Below, one piece after another: positions 22,368 through 33,884 of a DNA stretch of 64,000 bases. The DNA is from Pelodera strongyloides (lineage: Eukaryota > Nematoda > Chromadorea > Rhabditida > Rhabditidae). The translations under genes and the position numbers were made by a program. The stretch covers positions 302,170-366,169 of the forward strand of contig JAANDG010000076.1 of assembly GCA_036852015.1 (NCBI GenBank). The letters are read 5' to 3'. Below the pieces are notes generated by a model, which was not told the origin of the DNA, made no database searches, and saw nothing but the letters and a program-made list of their open reading frames with translations. Each line of letters starts with the position of its first letter. Within the stretch, counting starts at the first letter, position 1.

Positions 22368-25300
22368 ATGCACAATTCAAATATTTCATGGGAGGAGGAC
22401 CGAATGGGAATGCGAATATTATCAGAGGTTGTGGAAATTACAAAGGATCCCAAGGGGCTGGTCGGAATTTCAATTGGTAAGAATTCAGATTTTGAGTTTA
22501 AAGCGGTATGACATTCGGTTTTTGAAATTTTTGTAGGACACTGTATGCCCATGTGCATACATTTTTGAAACAATTGTGGAGAATAAAAACACTATTTGAC
22601 TTATTTTATTTTTATCACGTACTTCGCTTCAGCGATGATAAGTGTATTATAATAATTGTACTTAAAAATGCGAATGTTTAAATTTAGGAGGTGGACATCC
22701 ATACTGTCCGTGTGTGTACGTCGTACAAATTTTCGACAATTCGCCGGCTGCCGGAGATGGTCGGATTAGGTCGGGGGATGAGGTGATTTGCATATTAAAT
22801 TTTGAAGCAGCCAATTCATGAATAAATAGCGGAGGCAAGCTCCATTTTAATCAATTTGGTCAACCGATTCACGCCGATCGGGAGCCGGGTTTTGGGCATG
22901 TGGTACTGTGTTCTCAGGCACTGCCATCAGACGAAATATGTCGAACGCGAAACGCACGCAGAGCAGAGCTCAACCTGCTCATGAGTCTAACTCTAAACTT
23001 GCATTTCACTTTCACGCTCAAGCTAAGTATAAGGATTGAGCTGTGAGCATAAACTGGGGTCCAGTCATGAGTTTATGGTTGTTCTAGTGCACATGCTTAT
23101 GGACCTATAATAAGTGTTTCTTTAGGTTGTCGCCATAAATGGAAAAAGCGTGAAAGGTGACAAGAAGACGCACGTCGCGCAGATGATACAGTCGAGTCCG
23201 AATCCTGTCAAGGTAGTTGAAATGGTTTAGGCTTAGGCTTAGGCCTAAGCCTAATTTAAAGGGATAGGTTCACCTCGAATTGCACCTTTTTTATAATTTA
23301 TGTTGATAGTATGACCTATGACGGTCAAAGTGCGAAAATTGCAGTAAATTTCCTTTGCTCCCCGTAGTAGAAGAGCTTGCTCAAAAAGGCTAAACTACCT
23401 CGAATCTATAAAACAATTGGAGTACCGTAGCCATGGTAAGTGGGAAATAGCGCAGCAGGACTGGAGACGCTAGAAAATACAGGGCCCTTTTATCATCATC
23501 TGTCTATCACAACAATATCTGCACCTCCAGCCCCCCTGCGCTATTTCCCACTTACCATTTCTGCGGTACTCCAATTGTTTTATAGATTCGAGGTAGTTTA
23601 GCTTTTTTGAGCAACCTCTCCTACTACGGGGAGCAAAGGAAATTTACTGCAATTTTCGCATTTTGACCGTCATAGGTCATACTATCAAATCAACATAAAT
23701 TATAAAAAAGGTGCAATTCGAGGTGAACCTATCCCTTTAAATAAAGTGTCATCATCTAATACGTGCCGCAATCAGACTATATAGGCAAAAATATAGATAT
23801 GGGAGTGAACTCTGAAAGATATACAAAGACAAGTAAAAGGCCATGTATTTATTACATGACACCCCGTTTCGACCCTTAATCGTATACGGGGATTTTGCCT
23901 GGGTAGGGTTCATCAGTAGATTCATTTTCATTGAAAGGAGAAGAATAACAGCTCCTGGCGCATCGTGCTCGGTGCTCGGCGATTTGCTCTGAGCGACAAC
24001 GATAAACGTTTTGCAAATGTGCAATTTTTCAAATATTCAGATCACCGTCAACAAGCTCGACACAGGAGACGCAAGCAAGGGCAAAACACTGGACATTGTA
24101 TTGAAAAAGGTCAAACATAAGGTTAGTCAATGTTTTTTTTACTACCCTGATCTATTATGTAAGATTCGATATAGTGTCTTGATTGCGATTTTCGAGCAAT
24201 GTTAATTGCCAGCTTTCAGCGTTTTAGCAATGCATTATTTATTTATTTATTTATTAAGTACACCAAAAGGTGTGCATCCGAGGATGAAAGTCAAAAACGA
24301 ACATACAAACGGAAACAGATGACCGATTTGATTAGCAATGAGATTTGACATTCTGCATTCGGAATATTGTTGCAAAGGAATAAAGCCAGTATTGGAAGTT
24401 GCGTACAGAAACAAACACTTTTTTTTCTTTCAGTAGTTAGTGTCATGTTCACAGACAGAAGTAGTAGTTCAGAGGTCTTGGTCTGATAATTCATTTTGCG
24501 CTCCAGGTTGTCGAATTCATGGAAGCGGATACAGCCGATGCGCTCGGTTTGTCGCGAGCGATACTCTGCAATGATCCGTTGCTGAAAAAGATGCGGGTTA
24601 GGCTTTTATTCGAGCTTCCTGTATCAATGAGCGTGCTTAAATGACTGGCACGCAAATTGACTGATCGTAAGAACGAACGCAAGGTTGTCGAAATCGTGGA
24701 AGCGCCTAGAGCACTCGAAAAGTAGTTATAGTTAGCGCACAATCCGCCCACAAGTGGCACACTTACCGCTCCCAATCCATTGAGCGCCTATCTCAGCAGG
24801 ATCAGTTTGAGCTTGAACAAAATTCCGCTTATGAAAAGTTTTATAATTTTCTAGGTTCTCGAAGAAAACGCAACGCTCTACCGTACGCTCATCGAATATT
24901 TCAATGATCTTCTACATGCACAGGAAAACATAAACAAGTTTCAGAAAAGTAAGTTTTGTTTGATCAACTTAGTAAAGAACTCGAAAAGGATACCCATTGA
25001 CCCAAGTTTAGGTACTTGCGCGTTACGGATATATTACTTCAACTTATATAATATTTCAGTGTTCGGTGACGCGTTTTGTGAGCTGGCCGCACACGAGAGT
25101 CAAGGAAATGCATCGGAAGCTTTTACGGTATTTGGCGAAGTAAGTTCCAATATAACAAACCATACCCCAAGAGAGAGGCGAGAGAGGAGAGAGAGAGACA
25201 GACAGAGAGACAGAGAGAGAGAGATTAAGATAGAGAAAGGGAGAGAGAGAAAGGGAGAGAGAGAGGCGGCAGGGAGAGAAGGTGAAGGAGTGAGTGATAG

Positions 25301-28300
25301 AAAAGAGAAAGAGGGAGAACAAAGAGGGAATGTGATAAACATTCTACGTTCCAGTGTCACCGTCAGCTCGAAAAGCGACAAAATGACGGCGTGAAGGCAC
25401 TTCGACCACTCATTTCTGATCTAGTCACGTATGTGGAAAAAGCGGTACCCGACACAGAACTAACACTAAAAAAGTGTGTGAATTTTTGATTTGGTTTACT
25501 TTTACTTTTAAGGAACCATGCAGGACTTTTCCTAATGTTAGTAGACTCTTGCTTCATAGTTCTGCAGGCACAAAATGGCACATTAGATTAGGGGCATACT
25601 GGCGATATTGGACCGTAATTTGCATAGAATATATGGAAAGCAGTTGCCCAATATGTTTTTTCCCAAACCAGATGCCATACCGATTGGGAAGTTCAAAGCT
25701 AAAACTGTTCCTTCAGATATCTCGACGTCAAATACGAATACCTTTCCTACTGTCTAAAACTGAAAGAGTTAGATGACGAAGAAATTGAATTCCACTCAAT
25801 GGGCGACAGTTTATATCGGGTGGAGACGGGCAACTACGAGTACAGGTCGTTCACTTATATTTTCTTTATCACTTAGTTCCGCACGCCCAGCAAATCCACA
25901 ACTCACCCGGCACCCGGCGAGGGACGAGGGAATCATGGGCGATCCCTCCTGGCCCTAGCCCGAAGAAGTCGAGCAATTTGTGATCTGGAACTCGTCGCCT
26001 ACTGCTCAGGACCTCTGCGGAACATGTCATAATCAAAAATTGAATTGAATCCCCCTTGAATAAAGAACGCAAGCACGGTTCTCCAATACATACCGATTTA
26101 CTCGATGACAAACAAAATCTCCGGTCTATTTGAATGCGGGCAGCTTCTCATTGTAGAAGCGATAAAAAGGAAGCTTTGGAAGATGCATGGGTACGGTAGT
26201 GGTACATTTTTTAATAAATGGCATAATTGTACCTATTGCTTTCAGACTGATGCTTCGCTCTCGACAGGAAACGCGGCAAAAATTCATCAACATGCGTAAC
26301 GATGTGATGGTGAAAATCGAGCTTCTCGATCAGAAGCATGGTGAGCATTTATAAAGGGGTATTGCGCGCGGTTTGTGAAGCGAAGCTGCACTCCTATGAA
26401 TAACAAAGAGCATATAGCATTTGCATATAATGCATGTAAATGCAAATTGCCCCTGAACGCTTCCAAGGGCAGTTGTGTAGGTATTATGATCAACATTCAT
26501 TACCTTACAATTAATAATTAATAATAATAATTTATTGACACATTATATAAAATATATAAGTGTGCATCATATAAATGATGATGAGAAGGTTGGCAAATTA
26601 AGCCACATGTAACGATTAGCTTGAGGTTCGTTTATAAGAAAAGAGTAACGCCTTGCAACAAATCAATTACCAATAAGATTGAGTGTTTCGCCATAGTTGA
26701 TTTTTTGAATTTTCGTGCATTACCTCAGGAAATAAAACAATAACATAACACACACAATAGTGAATTATAACATAAATCAATATACTACGGCATGTCTAAG
26801 TATAGTTTCTACCTAGCCACCTTTCTCAAATTCTAGCATCCGTAATATACCTCCACCCGCAGTAATTCGAATGCGCTATGCACGAAAATTCATGTACCGC
26901 ACATGGTAGTTTTTGTGGATAAGCCACAGGCGTGCTACTCAAGGATACAGGTAAAATTATTAAATACAAGTTTGCTTCATGGATTGTTCACTGAGGTTGT
27001 TTCCATACATACATGTTTGCACATGTTTGATTCTGATATAATTCTTTTAGAACGCAGATAAACATAACAAATATGATTCGATCTAGATAACAGTTGAAAA
27101 TGGATACGAAACGAAATAACAGAGGTGAAAGTAAATATGATATTTAGGTTTCTTCGTGACTTTTCCATGATGTAGATGTAGCTGCAAACTCTAATGGCCG
27201 TTTTTAGAAGATTTCTAAATGAATGTGATGATTAATTCGTTCTTGGAATATAGGTATATCCTTAAACCCGACTGTGATATCATTTTCTTCGAAACTATTT
27301 AGAATTTGAGTGATGTCTGACGATTTCAATAGCCTTTTAAATGTTTTAGAATCATGTGCCTTTAACAATTGTTCTGGCATTTTGTTTAGCCATCTGGCCG
27401 TACGCAGAAAGAAACTGTGATAAAACGGGTTACGCTTTGCCAAAGGAACATGATATTCAAACGACGATAATCGTCCTCGAGTAGGCTTCATTACGTAATA
27501 TTTACTGAAGGAGTTGGCTAGTTCGCCTTTTAAAAGTTTGAATGTGAATATAAGGTCATGTTGGATTCTTCTTTGTTGCAATGAAAGCAGGTTAAACTTA
27601 CGTAATCGATCTGAGTAAGATGGAATCAGGGTGCATTTTGGGTAACATTTTTGAAAGATCATGCGAGTGATTCTTGATTGCACTTTTTCGACACGTAGTT
27701 TATCTTTTTTGAGATACGGATTCCAGACAACGCTTGCAAACTCTAACAGAGGACGGACCCAAGTTTTATACGATTTTACGAGAATCAGAGGATTTCGCTG
27801 CTTAATGCTCTTAGTAAGAGGATACCAAACACCCATACTTTTCGTACATATATTAGAAATGTGGTCAACAAAATGCCAATTATCTTGTATCTGAATTCCC
27901 AAATCTCTCATAGAAGAAACCACTCCCAATTGAGTTCCATGCACACTATACTTATACTTACAGTTTTTCTTTCCCATATATAGAACCTTACATTTTTCAC
28001 TAGCCAACTCAATTTGCCAATCGATACAGTACTTCGACAACGTATCTAGCGACTTTTCTAACGAGAGATTGGCACTCAAAGCTTCATGTGGTTGATAACT
28101 ACAGTAGATTTTACAATCATCAGCAAACAGCGTATGTGTATGTTAGGAGAAGTTCGAATGACATTGGGAAGATCACATATATACAAAAGAAACAATATAG
28201 GACCAAGTACAGAGCCTTGAGGCACACCAGATGTAGCATTAAATTCATCAGACAAACAGTCATTTACTTTTACTTGAAATGTTCTACGCGCTAAGAAATC

Positions 28301-31300
28301 AGACAACCAGTGAATTAACTGAAGAGGAAAGCCCAGCATTTGAAGTTTGAATAACAATTTGGAGTGAACCACCTTATCAAAGGCTTTTGCAATGTCTAAG
28401 TATATAACATCTACGCATTCGCCTTCATAAGAAGAGAGCCATTGTTTCTGTACATCAAGCATCTGTAGGTCTACAGATTTCCCCCTTATAAATCCATATT
28501 GTTCTGCTGGCATACAATTTAACCGTTCAATATATTTGTACAATTGATGTTTTACTATCATTTCCATAGTCTTGCAAACAGCACTGTTAATACATATAGG
28601 TCTGAAGTGTACTGGATATTTAGGCTTCGGAACCTTAGGAACAGGAGTTACGATAGATTTTCTCCAAATGTTAGGCATTCTACCCGTTTCTATAGAGATA
28701 TTATAAATAAAAGACAATGGTTCTGATAATTCACCTTACAAAATTTCAAGAAAAAACTGAGGAATCCCGTCTGATGTCAAAGAAAACGAATTTTTTAGTC
28801 TACCAAGTGATTTACACACGTCTTGTGGAAAAATAACGGTAGTGAAGCATTAGTATGGATATCTGATCTAGAATACATCATTGGGAAAGTGCCATTGTCA
28901 CGCGTGAATACAGACTCAAACTGATTTCCTAAGAGGTTTGCCTTTTCATAGCTATCATAAACACATTGGTCATTGAGTGGTTTGTGAATTACACCAATTG
29001 ATGATTTACCTTTAATACGAGAATTTACGTACGTATAAAATTTCTTCCCAAATTTGTTCTCAAAAGCTTTATTTTCCTTATAGCATAAAACCTTTCCAAC
29101 GATTTGCTAAGTTGAGCGTTTATTCCCTTTATCAAATCACTAATGTGCACCGATTTCAAGTTTTTGTTCAAGTTAAACAAGCGTTGTTTTTGATAAACCA
29201 TATTCTTGATATATTTTGGAAAACGTGTCAATGGCAATTGCCTGTACTTCAGTGGAACATAATCCCTAATCAACGAACGTATATAACTAGAAAAGCGTTC
29301 TTCCAAATCGTCAACAGTATTGTATGTCCCAAAATAAGTAACCCAGTCAATTGAGAGCATAGACTTTATTCGAGGCCAATTAGCACTCTTGAAATCAAGA
29401 AAAGGTGTTTGCATATTAATATATTCTATTGTCATATTTATTTGAAAGGTTATTAGATTATGATCTGAAGAGCCCAATGGCGGTTCGACCGAACAATTTT
29501 TTATTAAGTTAGATGAACTACAAAATAAATGATCAATAATTCGTCTATCACGAGTTGGTTCTGTTACATAAAAAGACCATCCCAGGGAGTTTATGAAATC
29601 ACCGAATTCCCTTTCCTTAGCTAATGTAGGACTTGGGTTTGTAAAATCAAAATGAATATTAAAGTCGCCCAGAAGAATAACATCAATTCCCGAAGTAGAT
29701 AAATTGATGATTTCATCATACAATGAAGTATCAGCTAAAGCAGTACAACCCGGAAGTCTATATACAACAATAAAACGTATTTTACGAAAATTAACTAAAT
29801 CTTCAATATCTACGCAGCACAGTTCAAAATTTGCATTTCCCATGTGTTTTTGTTCTTTGCATAAAAAACATGAATTTACATACAGACAAATACCACCACC
29901 TTTTTTAGACTGTCTATCAAAACGCAATAATTTGAAATTCCCAGTATGCAAAATAGTGCAATCTTTTATATCTTTATTTAACCAAGATTCAACCAGAATT
30001 AAAATATCAGGATGTTTAGCCGATAAAAAATGGTGTACATTATTAAGATTTTTCATGAGACTACGAATATTCATAAAAGATACTAAAATCGTCTCATGTT
30101 CCTTAATTTGCCTTCTTAGTTTCCCACCTGCCGGTTAGTACCAACAGAACCCGTGAAACTATTAGGAGTGAAATTGTTTGGGGGAGGACCCGACCGAGGT
30201 CTATGAGTGTGCCGTGGATTTACCCAACCAGGAGGAATGCAAGTCTCAAACGCCAATTTGGTCCTGTCCACACCATTTTCCGACGCCCACACCAACTTAT
30301 CATCCCGAAGCTGCCACCTTTGCTGCCCTCCCATACTGTTAAGATAATCCCGCTGTGTACGCATTTCATTCACACGTTGCCTCTGTTCGAAAGTCATACT
30401 CTCCCTGATGAATACCCTACCCCACTTTGTATCTTTGAGCCGGTGTTTTCTACTGAGAATTTTGGAACGGGAAGCACGAGAAGGCATTTCAAGCTTCCAC
30501 AAAAAAGCATTCATTTTGTATAGGGCACAGGGAGCTTCTGTAATACCTAAGAACTTAATCATTGCTTTGAGATTCAATGTCTGGGTTGTCTCCTCCGCTA
30601 CTTCATTACGAGCAATAGTTTCTTTTGGAAGGTCCATGTTGTGATTAGGAGGAGGGGGAACATTGGGAACTGAAATAACTAGACTACGGAGCCTGCGCTC
30701 CTCTCTGACACTGTCCATTACGAGGCTAGAGGTGCCACTAATAACCCCCTTACAAGGTCAAAACGCGGCCAATAGGTAACTTATGAAAAATCTGCCGATG
30801 CCACACGATAAATAATATATACGATAACATTTAATAAGAAAGTTTATCACCTCAACACTTTTCGCAAGCGAGATAAGTTTTTTTTCTGTCATTATCACCC
30901 GCTGCCAGAACCATAATTTCAACCATCGTTTAGTGCAGTGGATAGGGCTTCTGACTGCTAAAAGGAAGGTCACGGGTTCGAATCCACCCTGCGGACATTA
31001 TTTTTGCATTTATAACTGTAATATTTTTTGCATTTTAAAACTTAAATTATGGATGTAAAGAGCAATTGCTTCGCGTCTGTTCTACTTTAATAGTGTCCAT
31101 AAGACCTTTACGCACTATTTAAGTTAAAAAAAACGGGATTTCATTTTTCCAATTTTTCATGAAAACACTGATGGTACCCATAGGGGAAAATGTCAGTCGA
31201 AAATTAAAGTATGAAACAACAATAAAAATGATTGTGAAACATAACTTCATAGTTTCAGGGTGTAGACGATTGAAAATCATGTATATTTTATTATATATGA

Positions 31301-33884
31301 GTGATGATGTTTCCGATTATGTTTCTGATGAGCGTGAACTTGGAGTTCATGAGAGAAGCCATCTGGGTGACCTTCTGCAGAACCTTCGTAGACTTCGATA
31401 GACTTTCTCTTCCTTGAGATGACACAAACTGACACAGATCGACGCACAATGGCGAGGCAGATCATGCGCTCGTGCCTCTTGAATACTGTATCACCTTCGT
31501 CAAAGCCTAAGAGCGCCGGCGGCAGGATGGGCGGATGACCGTCCATAATTCGTAGTTTATCTTTTAGTTTCAAATTTTATTGTAGATTGTGCGTCGATCT
31601 GTGTCAGTTTGTGTCATCTCAAGGAAGAGAAAGTCTATCGAAGTCTACGAAGGTTCTGCAGAAGGTCACCCAGATGGCTTCTCTCATGAACTCCAAGTTC
31701 ACGCTCATCAGAAACATAATCGGAAACATCATCACTCATATATAATAAAATATACATGATTTTCAATCGTCTACACCCTGAAACTATGAAGTTATGTTTC
31801 ACAATCATTTTTATTGTTGTTTCATACTTTAATTTTCGACTGACATTTTCCCCTATGGGTACCATCAGTGTTTTCATGAAAAATTGGGAAAATGAAATCC
31901 CGTTTTTTTTAACTTAAATAGTGCGTAAAGGTCTTATGGACACTATTAAAGTAGAACAGACGCGAAGCAGTTACTCTTTACATCCATAATTTAAGTTTTA
32001 AATTGCAAAAATATTACAGTTATAAATGCAAAAATAATGTCCGCAGGGTGGATTCGAACCCGTGACCTTCCTTTTAGCAGTCAGAAGCCCTATCCACTGC
32101 ACTAAACGATGGTTGAAATTATGGTTCTGGCAGCGGGTGATAATGACAGAAAAAAAACTTATCTCGCTTGCGAAAAGTGTTGAGGTGATAAACTTTCTTA
32201 TTAAATGTTATCGTATATATTATTTATCGTGTGGCATCGGCAGATTTTTCATAAGTTACCTATTGGCCGCGTTTTGACCTTGTTAGCCAAAGAAATTAGT
32301 TTCTGGACAGCATCAATCAGTTTTCCAGCTTGCCCTGCATCTAGATGTAATCCATCCTGTCCTACTTGAAGCATACCTTCAAGCTCTACTTCACCCATGC
32401 CCAGAATTTCACTGAGCTCAACCTCCTTACGCTTAGGAGAATGCCCCCTAGGTGAAGAACTCCCATCACTATTTCTATCCCTCTTGGCTGCACTCCTTGG
32501 AACAGGAGCGTCTACGCCCTTATCCTTATCCACCTCCATTAAATCTTACAATGAAAAATATTTACTATTAGTTACAATACTGTCAAAAGGAATAATACTG
32601 ACCGAGGTTGTGTCGCAGAGCCTCGGAAAACCGCCGCGCGCTACGTGAATTATAATCAGGCGTGAAACTGTCTGATTATCTGAATCAAAACTGAGATGAC
32701 AGAGTCCGAGAGAGTGGGAGTCTAGAGAGAGAGAGAGCGAGAGAGAGGCATTATTCTATTAATATTATTAAGTTCGTGACATCGCTATGCAACTCACCAA
32801 CATGGCCAACGTTCTAAAAGGCTGTCAATTGGAATGCGCACAAATTTTGGAAAAGACAGTAAATACGCCTATCGAAATTGATCTATCACAGGTAGACTTT
32901 TTATTGTTGTTGTTGTTTCGAGTTTCGAGAGTTCTTTTTGAGAGCAAGGCACAACATCCGACAGACGTCTCAAGTACCACACAAAACTATAACAACCGGT
33001 TTTTGTAAAGTAGTCTGGAGTGTAATTGTATTCATTTGCACAAAATATATGGGAATGCAGCATCCAGGATACATTTCAAAAACCAACCGGCCGTTATATC
33101 GCTTTAATAGTCAATAAGTCTTCTTCCAGGTCGGCGTCAAGTACAACACGTCCGGTCGCCTCGACAGTACTGACGACGTTGACGTAGCCGAAGAAGCTGT
33201 AGAAGCGGCAAAAGAAAAGCCAGTTCAAGAAGTGGACCTTCTCGTCGTGGATGACGAACCTTCCACTTCCAATAATGAAGACCTACTCGGAATGCTCGAC
33301 CAACAACCATCGACCTCTAATACAAGTAACGGTGGGATTTCATCCTGACCACAGCAAAATTACATAGTTGTTGAAACTTTGAAACCCTGGCCACCCAACG
33401 CGCAGCCAAGTTGATACCAACTAACTACGCAGGGTCGGCTCTGATTAGCAAGGTCAATGCTCATTGTTTTATTTCCACACTTTCACCCCTCGGAATTGGT
33501 AATAGTACTCGTCGTAACCACGTCCTACATATAATATGCAATGATCCCGAAATCTGTGTTTGTCGACTGAATAATAGAGTAATATTTTTGAAATTTATTT
33601 CAGGACTTCTCGACCTATCTCCTGGAATATTTCCAGACATGTTCCACGATTTAGCCACTCCAAATGCTACGCATTCACACGCAGAAGCCACGCCCTCATT
33701 CCCCGACGTCTTCGCAGAACTACAGAATAATAATTCCAATACCGTAGCCAGCAATACCATATCGCTTCAAGACCAAGACAGCTCAGAACCCTTACTGACC
33801 TCTGACTTAGTGTCCCTGCAACAACCAGCAATCGATAACGTAAACCAAACATTGAGAGATTTAAACCTGCTAGACTTGGATTAA
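22368..33884 (+). CDS. PICK1: PICK1 (PDZ + BAR domain trafficking protein), 13 coding exons, 526 aa
   Basis: Exons: 22368-22476, 22688-22782, 23126-23212, 24041-24121, 24507-24596, 24855-24948, 25060-25139, 25355-25473, 25717-25845, 26246-26340, 32773-32891, 33130-33331, 33604-33884. All phases agree. The PDZ domain is at about residues 20-105, with the carboxylate loop in GLVGISIGGG and the CPCVYVVQIFDNSPAA strand shared with animal PICK1. The BAR/arfaptin-homology domain follows (about 125-360), including LGLSRAILCNDPLLKKM, DVKYEYLSYCLKLKELDDEE and GNYEYRLMLRSRQETR. PICK1 dimerises through BAR, binds curved membrane, and recruits receptor tails through PDZ. The tail (about 367-526) is far longer than in mammals (415 aa in all), is acidic, and carries FPDMF, FPDVF and a terminal LLDLD. 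Intron 10 (6.4 kb) holds a LINE split by a palindrome, and intron 3 holds an inverted-repeat element. Confidence 0.92.
23227..23254. repeat. Interstitial telomeric repeat, head-to-head
   Basis: Three TTAGGC units run straight into inverted GCCTAA units, one base before the TTAA border of the next element. TTAGGC is the nematode telomere hexamer. The site lies in PICK1 intron 3. Confidence 0.7.
23256..23740. mobile_element. Palindromic TTAA-bordered element (family F) in PICK1 intron 3
   Basis: The left arm starts TTAAAGGGATAGGTTCACC and the right arm ends with the complement, GGTGAACCTATCCCTTTAA. The arms are about 200 bp and nearly identical, passing through ATGACCTATGACGGTCA and CAATTGGAGTACCG. 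The centre is around CTGGAGACGCTAGAA. It has no ORF. Transcribed as part of the intron, it would form a long hairpin. Confidence 0.9.
25165..25320. repeat. GA-rich simple sequence in PICK1 intron 7
   Basis: Purine-rich (GAGA)n-like DNA between PICK1 exons 7 and 8. The long ORFs here on both strands are low-complexity artefacts. Confidence 0.85.
25950..26074 (+). repeat. Dispersed repeat with AATAAAG tail, second copy
   Basis: Matches 4880-5010 over most of its length, ending CCTTGAATAAAG. It lies in PICK1 intron 9. Confidence 0.6.
27204..28717 (-). pseudogene. LINE reverse transcriptase, frameshifted
   Basis: The upstream reading frame (28717-28076) shows the RT motifs KYPVHFRPICIN, EQYGFIRGKS, DIAKAFDKVVHSKLL and SGVPQGSVLGPILFLLYICD. 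The catalytic FADD with its flanking CKIY is in the next frame, continued by the 28079-27204 ORF through SEKCKVLYMG and the C-terminal region CR1-type elements carry after RT. One frameshift near 28130-28145 separates them. The catalytic residues survive, but the copy cannot make the full protein. Confidence 0.85.
28718..29024 (-). pseudogene. LINE ORF2 linker, broken by stops
   Basis: This connects endonuclease and RT. All three minus-strand frames contain stops, so the element is inactive here. Confidence 0.6.
29025..30074 (-). CDS. LINE ORF2 endonuclease (apurinic/apyrimidinic-like) domain
   Basis: An open frame with the APE-type endonuclease signatures in order: MNIRSLMKNLNN, a catalytic glutamate in LVESWLN, GGGICLYVN, the YRLPG block, LLGDFNIHFD, and the final SDH in GSSDHNLI. 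All the canonical active-site residues I can place are present. The frame ends at 29025, before the RT, because of decay. It starts 42 bp after the ORF1 stop. Confidence 0.85.
   Translation of the reverse strand: MNIRSLMKNLNNVHHFLSAKHPDILILVESWLNKDIKDCTILHTGNFKLLRFDRQSKKGGGICLYVNSCFLCKEQKHMGNANFELCCVDIEDLVNFRKIRFIVVYRLPGCTALADTSLYDEIINLSTSGIDVILLGDFNIHFDFTNPSPTLAKEREFGDFINSLGWSFYVTEPTRDRRIIDHLFCSSSNLIKNCSVEPPLGSSDHNLITFQINMTIEYINMQTPFLDFKSANWPRIKSMLSIDWVTYFGTYNTVDDLEERFSSYIRSLIRDYVPLKYRQLPLTRFPKYIKNMVYQKQRLFNLNKNLKSVHISDLIKGINAQLSKSLERFYAIRKIKLLRTNLGRNFIRT
30116..30749 (-). pseudogene. LINE ORF1, 3' part
   Basis: Encodes a basic protein with a Pro/Asn-rich C-terminus. The middle (NLKAMIKFLGITEAPCALYK and the LEMPSRASRSKIL stretch) resembles the esterase-free, RRM-like nucleic-acid-binding ORF1p type only loosely. 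The frame continues upstream in 32283-32539 once the intervening palindrome and one TTA are disregarded. Confidence 0.65.
30930..30997 (+). other. tRNA-like cassette in left palindrome arm
   Basis: TAGTGCAGTGGATAGGG matches box A, and GGTTCGAATCC at 30975-30985 is a perfect box B. GCGGACA at the 3' end has no 5' partner, so it is tRNA-derived and not a tRNA. A T run follows at 31003 and could stop Pol III. Confidence 0.6.
32039..32105 (-). other. tRNA-like cassette in right palindrome arm
   Basis: The mirror copy of 30930-30997, pointing toward the centre from the other side. Confidence 0.6.
32283..32539 (-). pseudogene. LINE ORF1, 5' part
   Basis: It starts with Met at 32539. It encodes a charged N-terminus with a KRDRNSDGSS/PKRKE basic patch followed by a leucine-rich heptad-like region (ILGMGEVELEGMLQ and following), consistent with the coiled-coil start of LINE ORF1 proteins. 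The palindrome interrupts it after the LISLA stretch. Confidence 0.65.
32690..32756. repeat. GA-rich tract before PICK1 exon 11
   Basis: A purine-rich tract immediately upstream of the exon 11 acceptor. The acceptor (TTATTAAG) lacks a strong pyrimidine run but is fixed by phase and homology. Confidence 0.7.
33065..33108. repeat. MITE family A fragment
   Basis: The right end only, CAAAAACCAACCGGCCG to ATCGCTTTAA, in PICK1 intron 11. Confidence 0.6.

Larger units (their letters stand above)
30753..32282. mobile_element. 1.53-kb near-perfect palindrome inserted in LINE ORF1
   Basis: The arms are about 697 bp (30753-31449 and 31585-32282) around a 135-bp unique centre. The termini are CAAGGTCAAAACGCGGCC and its complement. 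TTA flanks both sides (30750-30752 and 32283-32285), a 3-bp target duplication as used by PIF/Harbinger-type elements. Each arm carries one tRNA-like cassette. Both arms contain the same 80-codon ORF, with no recognisable product. The arms differ by very few bases, so the element is young or kept alike by conversion. Confidence 0.9.
26510..32760 (-). mobile_element. CR1/jockey-like LINE, decayed, in PICK1 intron 10
   Basis: A minus-strand non-LTR retrotransposon with ORF1 (32539-30116, split by the palindrome at 30753-32282), ORF2 endonuclease (30074-29025) and reverse transcriptase (28717-27204, frameshifted). The 3' end is probably at about 26510, where the minus strand reads AATAAATTATTATTATT, a poly(A) signal running into an ATT microsatellite. 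The 5' boundary is uncertain (32540-32760), and I found no target-site duplication. Its insertion accounts for most of this unusually large intron. Confidence 0.8.

Noticed and set aside
24960..25394. 144-codon ORF rich in Arg and Glu
   Set aside because: It reads through PICK1 exon 7, then a GA-repeat intron. The true PICK1 exons use other frames and splice around it.
30930..30997. Functional tRNA gene (perfect box B)
   Set aside because: No acceptor stem and an oversized, unpaired anticodon region. The same head is repeated elsewhere as a SINE-like unit.
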